Source: Colocasia esculenta
Lineage: Eukaryota; Streptophyta; Magnoliopsida; Alismatales; Araceae
DNA: 64,000 nucleotides
Assembly: GCA_014218235.1 (NCBI GenBank)
Contig: CM024763.1
Span: 89,018,244-89,082,243, forward strand
Reading direction: 5' to 3'
Shown here: piece by piece, positions 58,358 through 64,000 of the stretch
Layout of the letters: every line of letters begins with the position of its first letter
Numbering within the stretch: position 1 is the first letter of the stretch
Position numbers and translations under genes: made by a program
Notes under the pieces: generated by a model
Told to the model about the DNA's origin: nothing
Database searches by the model: none
The model's input: the letters and a program-made list of their open reading frames with translations, nothing else

Positions 58358-61300
58358 TATGTTCATCTTATGCATGTGATATCTATCTATCTAATTCTAT
58401 ATACATCAAGTTGTCCATAGTATATATACTTAAATAATATTGAGCATATGATAGGTGGGTATTGCCATTTACCTTGTAAGTACATGTGAATTGTTTTTTC
58501 GTACATGTATATCCTTAAGCGTGCATGCATTATCTTACTATCGATGTACATGTTATATTAATTAAAAACATGCATGTTGATGTAATTACGTTGACTACAT
58601 GTATGTATGCATATGTTTGACATTTGTACATAAGATACTACTTATTTTAGTACACATTAATAGTTTATGATGTGTTTATGTATCTACTTTGATGTTTGTC
58701 CTAGTTTTGGCCGAAATGCATAGTTGACGGCAGGACAGTGTGCCGCTGACTGTAGGCCAGGGTTGGCTTCTAGATCGATGGACGCGAATCCCCCTGTGGG
58801 TGACACACTGGGTGGATGCTAACCACATGTTGGCGGCACCAGATGTGGATGCCAAGTTCTCTCCAGTGGGATGGTTTCAGATTTGGTAACACACGCGTTT
58901 CTCCCAGTTCCTATTTAGGAAACCCATCTAAAGTCGTAGGAGACCTATCCTAAAGTGTACCCAACCCACAACCTCTATAAAAACACCTTGGTTCATCCGG
59001 ATTAAGTCTTTTGGCCTTGGTGTAACCCTAGCACCCTTTGTGGAGAAGAGCTGATCTTTGGAGTGCCGGATCTGGCTACTGGAGGTGTTCTCTGGAGATC
59101 TACAATGACTGGAAGATAACCTACATAGGAGAAGAACTCCCAACTCCGAGGAACCATCTGCATCAACAGGAGAACCAGATCAAAAGAGTTTTGGGTACCC
59201 TCTTCTTCTGGTTGAGGAGGGCTTCACCGACAAATCTTGATCATCATGGATTTATTTGGAGGCAAGTAACCCATTGATATCAACCCTACACATGTCCCCT
59301 TAAGTCCTAGTATTTTTCTAGATTTTTCCTCGTGTCTTGGAACCTCCAATTTTCCCTTTGCATTGTATGCTATCTGGATGGTCTGCTAGCAGGAGGTTGG
59401 TGGCCACATCTTGTGCTGCCAAAATCCTGTGCTGGGGGCACCAGATTGTGTCGTTTACTGTAGGCGGCCACATCCTGTGTAGTCAAGCTCTTCAGAGTTC
59501 TGAAAATGCTGTTTGACCTCTTTAAAATGTTTATTGATTTCCGGGTATGTGTGCATGCTGTAAATTTTATGTGAGGTGATATGTAGTCATTAGGTCATAT
59601 CATGAGGTTGCACTGATTTTCTGTGAATTGTGTTAATTATTAAAATTCAGCAATTGAATTATGAGCATAACATGAGCATGTTTAAATCTTGTATAAATAG
59701 ATTTGTTGTAAGTTAAGGTTTCATAATTTTTACATGATAGAATGAGACTGATTTTAGGTTACTGAACTATTAACAACCAACCATGTTGATATGTACCATG
59801 TCTAATGACATTTCAATGAATATGTTTGAAATCTAGTTTAAATTGTAGAAATTAACTTACTATTATGAAAAATGTGAAATTTGTAGGATGTGATATATGA
59901 TCTGTATATAACCTCTTGTAAAAATTTCATACTGAATTGACATGAGTAAGTACTGTGATCAGTTTAAGTAGTGTTAACGTCCATGTTAGTTAAGTTAATT
60001 CGAATTGTATGAAATTAAAGGATTAGCAGCATGATTAGGACTTTTGTTATGATCATTTGTTAATGCAGGCAGTATGATTGAACTCAGTAAACTGAGGTAT
60101 GTTTAAACTCTAGAAGTACATGTGAATGTGTAAATTAAAGCATATGTATAATGTGTAAATAATGTGATAAAGTGAATATATAAAATTTGGGCCGAGATTG
60201 ACACTGCTACCATAGAGGTCTGAGAGCTGTACCATAGAAAAGTCCCTATGGAAGGCTCAACGTTGTGAGAAATATATCCTAAGGGGCATTAGGATGAAAG
60301 CCTGGAGGTGGACAAGTACCACTAGATAGGGTGGAGAGGGATTCTCCTGGTCTGCAAAGTTACCAAGATTCGCCACTAGATTGCCCAGGTCCCGGTATGT
60401 GTTATAGATGTGATGTGATGTGCTATGAGATGAGCTATGTTATATGAGATATTGCTATGGGATATGGGTGCGTGCGTCCTCTATTAGGTAGTTAGACTAT
60501 GTGTCACGTCAATTTAAGCGATAAAATATGAACAAAGTGTAAAGTAATATGTGAATATGGTACGTGGTGAATGCAAATGATATGATTTGTGAAAAGTGCA
60601 AGAATAAACAATGTGAAGAATGTGTGAAAAGATATGTAAGGGAGAGTAATACGAATTAGAATATAATAACATGTGAAATTAATATAATAGTGCATATGTT
60701 CATACTTTCATGTATTAATACTTCAAATGCAATATCATGTTTAGTTTCATGTCATCTAATTTATTAATCGTCATGTAATCGTGTATGTGAATATACATAT
60801 GTAGACATGGGAATTATGCAACGAAAAGATAAACATGTGAAATAGCTAAATGAATAAGATGAAGTGTGAATAAATCTAATTCCATGTAATTGAGTTTAAT
60901 TCATGTCAAAACAGCAAGTAAAGTGTGGTTTATGAAGTGATAAATATAAAGAATGTTTAGATTTCATGCTAGATGTGATGTTTACTTAGTACAAAGTTCC
61001 ATACTTTAATTGCTTATTGTTGCCAACCAACTTGAATATATTTTAAACCTTCCATTCATGTTATAAAATGTGAAATCATGTGGAATGCGATTTATTTATA
61101 TTAAAACAGAAATGAAATGTGTAATTAATGTGTAAAATGCATGAGAAACATGAATAGCTAGCATGCTAAGTTACTCTTTACTTTGTGCTTAAATCTATGC
61201 TCTAATTGGTAGAGTTGTACCATAAAGGGGTAAGGATTGGATTGATAATCTTGTTACATGTTAAAGGTAGTAAGCATGTAAGGTATTTGTTTTATGTAAA

Positions 61301-61986
61301 GTATGATTGACACAAGTTATGGTTGAATCATGAGTTAATTAAGTGTCATGTATAGGAAGCATGCGTAGATATATGTTATCAATCCATATGCTAGTGTAGT
61401 TTTGGCTTAATGGAATATCACGTTAGTAACCATGATCTAGATGAGTACATGTTAATCTAAAGCTATGTAAGTGGTATAGATTTGTTGACGATTGTTTAAA
61501 GCATGTGACATGTAATGCCTTTATTGTGAAAAGATAATATGTTGTTTTCTCAATTGTGTAATAGATAACATGGGTGTGATATGTGTAAAGTTGAGTTTTT
61601 GGTTTGCTTGCTGAGTTTTTGGTTTGCTTGCTGAGTTTTTAGACTCATACTTGCTTCGGCGTACAGGTGAGACATGTATCGTGCTAGAGGAAGTCATAGT
61701 GAGGAGTAGTTTTGGAGTTGCTAGAGAGTTGTACTTTCCCTTTCATAGCATGATAAGTTAATTGCATGGACAATGTAGTTCTTTTATATTTGTAATAATG
61801 TGGACATTGTCTTTACTTTTCTTACTATATAGACTGTGGAATGTGTGATGTATGGAATGAGAATGAGTTTTTCTTTTAATTCTGCTGTATCATTTGCTAT
61901 CCACGTACATATCAACCTATCGTCTAGTGTTGGGTTATTATCCCACTTGAGGATTGGTATAATCGTACCGGTATAAAGTGGGTCGT

Positions 61987-62068
61987 TAGAAAAAATGTCC
62001 ACAAGATCTTGCTTTCATTTGACAATTTAGAAAAAATGTCCACAAGATCTTGCTTTCATTTGACAATT
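61987..62068. repeat. 41 bp direct repeat at the H/LINE border
   Basis: TAGAAAAAATGTCCACAAGA plus TCTTGCTTTCATTTGACAATT occurs twice in a row exactly where LTR H2 ends. It may be a repeated 5' end of the LINE. Confidence 0.85.
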
Positions 62069-64000
62069 TCTTTCTTTCCCCTCTAGGTTGCTCCTAGAGA
62101 GAGATGCTCTAGTCTTTCTGGTCACTTCTCACTGTTCCTACTGTAGCTGACCATGGATGGGGGGGGTGGGGGTGGCGACCCCTCCCCCAACCCACTCTGG
62201 TGCGATCGCCCCCAACCTGGCAGATACTGTGTCCTTTCTTAGGGCTCCCCTACCGCTGGGTCCCACTTCTTCTCCAGCTGCCCTAGAAGCACTGGTTCCC
62301 CCCAACCTGGCAGAAGCTGCGACCTAGTCAAAGTCCTTCCCTCCGTTGGGACCCTCCTCTTCTCCAGCTGCCATAGGCGTGCCTAAAGCTACTGCCAAGG
62401 GCCACCTTCCCGCTGTGGACCCAGCTCCAACTGCGCCCTCCACCCCTGGCCCCGCGGATGGGCCATGGAGGCCTTCCAGCAGCCCAGCGATTCCATCTCC
62501 ACCGGCTGCATCTTTTTTCCAGGCATTGATGCGATCCATGAGCCCACCAACTCTTCCTCTTGCCATCCACCCCCCAGCCTTCACTGATGCAGGGAAGCCA
62601 GCAGTGTTCTTCTCCATGGAGGAGATCAACATCTTGTGCAAACCTTTGTAGCTGGCAGTGATTGCAAGAACACCTCAAGGAAGACCACCTTTTCAGGAGA
62701 TCTGATACCACCTACAGCAGAGATTCATGTTCCAGGAAGACTTCCTCCTCAGTGCGTTGGACAAATGCCATCTACTCATCAAATTCCAGAATAAGGAAGA
62801 TTTCCTCCAGGTTCTCCTCAAAGACTCCATGTATGTCCAAGGCAAAATATTCAGGTTCTTTAGATGGTCTATACATTTTTCTTTTGAGGAGGACTCACCT
62901 GTAATCCCAGTTTGGATGGAACTTTCAGCACTTCCACCTAATTTTTTCAATGAAACCATGATACGTTCAATAGCCGGAAGTGTTGGCCCAGTCTTCAAAG
63001 TGGATAGGAACACCACTGCTATGACATGCACATCTTCCGCTCGATTAAATGTCCAGATGGATGTATCTCAGAAATTGCCTGATCGTATCTGTGTGGGCAT
63101 GGGTTCAAAGGGCTACTGGCAGACCATAGTGTACTCTGACCCTCCGCTCTACTGTTCATCATGCAAATGGCTTGGGCACCTGACGCCTAAATGCAACAGG
63201 ACACGTGCCAAGATGAACCAGCAAACAACCAGTTCTAACCAAGGAAAATCTGAACATCTAACTGCTCACAGAACTGACATAAATTCTGATGATATGGCAC
63301 CGAGACTGACAGGTAAGCAAATGTGGAGACCCATCCTCAAGAATGGCAACAATCTCAAGCGACTGTGTGCTCTCCCACTGATGAGCAGGATGTTATTCTC
63401 CTGGTGTGCAGAGCAATCCTCCACCAAGTGATAATGCAAACAACCACTGCTTTGTTCCACTCTTACCCACCACATTGATAGGAGTTTAGTGGATGATACC
63501 ACTGTATATCTGGGTGCTCAGAATGTCCAAGTAGCAGCCAAGACAGTAGCACAAGACGATGTACACCCAGTGTTCGCTGAAATGCCAGTTCAGAAATCTG
63601 AACAGGAGCATGTGACAGATGCACTACTGTTGTCCATCGTCTTGACAGCATGAGAGCTACCTGTGAGGGCGATCAAGACCCTATCTGTCCAAAGGGCGTC
63701 CATGCTAATTCTGCCATGGTTCCCACTGGTAATCCAACAGTGACTGCCATCCTTGATGTAGAGTCGCCTCCACACACAGCTGCATGTGAACCAGAAATGT
63801 CTGCAAACCAGTCCCATGGTGAACCAGAAATGAGTGCCACCTCCCCGGTGGCTGAGGGGGATGGAAACATGTCACATCTTCACACCCCCCATGCTCTAAA
63901 TGTTGCTGCCCCTTCTTGGAGTCCGGCTCCCTCCTACCATTTTGATGACCCGAAAAAGTTCGCTAAGTATCTGGAAGCTGCATCACCTGAAGTCACGCCA
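61989..64000 (+). mobile_element. L1-type LINE K, 5' part (runs off the window)
   Basis: From the end of LTR H2 to the window edge. Leader with the 41 bp repeat and a CCTCTAGGTTGCTCCTAGAG hairpin-like stretch, then ORF1. ORF2 (endonuclease-RT), the poly-A tail and the right target duplication would be beyond 64000. Confidence 0.75.
62151..64000 (+). pseudogene. LINE ORF1 (DUF4283 and zinc knuckle), several breaks
   Basis: N-terminal proline/alanine-rich part (AVDPAPTAPSTPGPADGPWR). One frame then reads MEEINILCKPL, stop, VIARTPQGRPPFQEI, stop, and 62727-63431 is open: FLLSALDKCHLLIKFQNKED, FRFFRWSIHFSFEEDSPVIP, VWMELSALPPNFFN, SIAGSVGPVFKVDRNT, then the knuckle CSSCKWLGHLTPKC (CX2CX4HX4C). 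That order is the DUF4283 plus zf-CCHC_4 layout of plant L1 ORF1 proteins, which bind element RNA. After two more frame changes a low-complexity tail (CEPEMSANQSHGEPEMSA) runs in frame to 64000. The first ATG (62152) sits before a G-run of uncertain length. Confidence 0.82.

Larger units (their letters stand above)
47447..61988 (+). mobile_element. Element H: gag-only gypsy element with giant LTRs
   Basis: LTR H1 (47447-56542, including nested elements), PBS, a 0.76 kb interior with a shortened gag, a purine tract, then LTR H2 (57302-61988). LTR start TGTGATACC is identical at 47447 and 57302, and both end GTGGGTCGTTA. No pol sequence. Inserted into the AACGATTT array of LTR J. The base order next to H1 (CAATC) is not repeated after H2, so the right border is damaged or altered by the following LINE. 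The LTR end resembles LTR E (TGTTGGGT...GGGTCGTTAC), so E is the nearest pol-encoding relative in view. Confidence 0.85.
57302..61988 (+). repeat. LTR H2 (3' LTR) with local duplications
   Basis: Matches LTR H1 except that it lacks LTRs I and G and gains a SINE-bearing 417 bp tandem duplication (57523-58357). It also has a 20 bp duplication TTTTGGTTTGCTTGCTGAG at about 61595-61635, and about 65 bp at 59940-60020 that H1 lacks. TATA box at 58976. Shared box at 60188-60395. Ends GGGTCGTTA. Confidence 0.88.

Noticed and set aside
62324..62711. Minus-strand ORFs of 105 and 127 residues in the LINE
   Set aside because: Shadows of the proline/alanine-rich plus-strand ORF1 N-terminus.
1..64000. tRNA, rRNA or microRNA genes
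   Set aside because: Only tRNA-like motifs in the SINE and tRNA-complementary PBS sites were seen; no cloverleaf or rRNA core could be supported.

Overview
This 64 kb window contains no cellular gene that I can recognise. It is a stack of nested plant transposable elements, almost all LTR retrotransposons: gypsy-type gag, protease, RT, integrase and a chromodomain; copia/SIRE-like LTRs; tRNA-Met-type primer-binding sites (PBS). One tRNA-derived SINE and the 5' part of an L1-type LINE are also present. The organism is an angiosperm with a large, repeat-rich genome; I cannot name the species. Coding parts carry many stops and single-base frameshifts, and repeated copies differ mainly by 1-base indels in homopolymers, so some breaks may be assembly errors.

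Layout (names A-K are mine). 1-11269: minus-strand gag-only element A arranged LTR-internal-LTR-internal-LTR with about 3.6 kb LTRs, inserted in the RT gene of gypsy element B. 11270-17166: B (RT fragment, degenerate protease, gag, PBS, LTR), of which 2.04 kb is tandemly duplicated; its LTR is cut off against element C. 17167 to about 23.9 kb: minus-strand gypsy C (RNase H, RT, protease, gag, PBS, LTR), its LTR split by a 3.0 kb solo LTR of the B family with a perfect ACATA target-site duplication (TSD). About 24.0-45.2 kb: plus-strand Tat/Ogre-like element D with an Arg-type PBS. D is split by chromovirus E (26880-35625, LTR-integrase-RNase H-RT-LTR, 5' half deleted) and by gag-only SIRE-like element F (36166-43180, TSD GAAGG). 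45.25-47.4 kb: two head-to-head LTR pieces (J' and J) with opposed AACGATTT arrays. 47447-61988: gag-only gypsy H, with about 4.1 kb and 4.7 kb LTRs and only about 0.76 kb inside. Its first LTR contains solo LTR I (TSD TGTTG), which itself contains solo LTR G (TSD ACTCT). Its second LTR contains a SINE inside a 417 bp tandem duplication. 61989-64000: LINE K, ORF1 with DUF4283-like and zinc-knuckle regions, running off the window.

How they fit together: three separate lineages each include an element that has kept only gag: A (kin of pol-encoding B), H (kin of chromodomain element E) and F (SIRE-like, kin of LTRs G and J). This matches the TR-GAG / non-autonomous LTR class known in plants, in which integrase and RT would be supplied in trans. 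The less expected signals are non-coding. A roughly 190 bp box is shared by the LTRs of E, H and I. CpG-containing short-word clusters recur in LTRs of different lineages. Core-motif minisatellites lie inside the SIRE-like LTRs.
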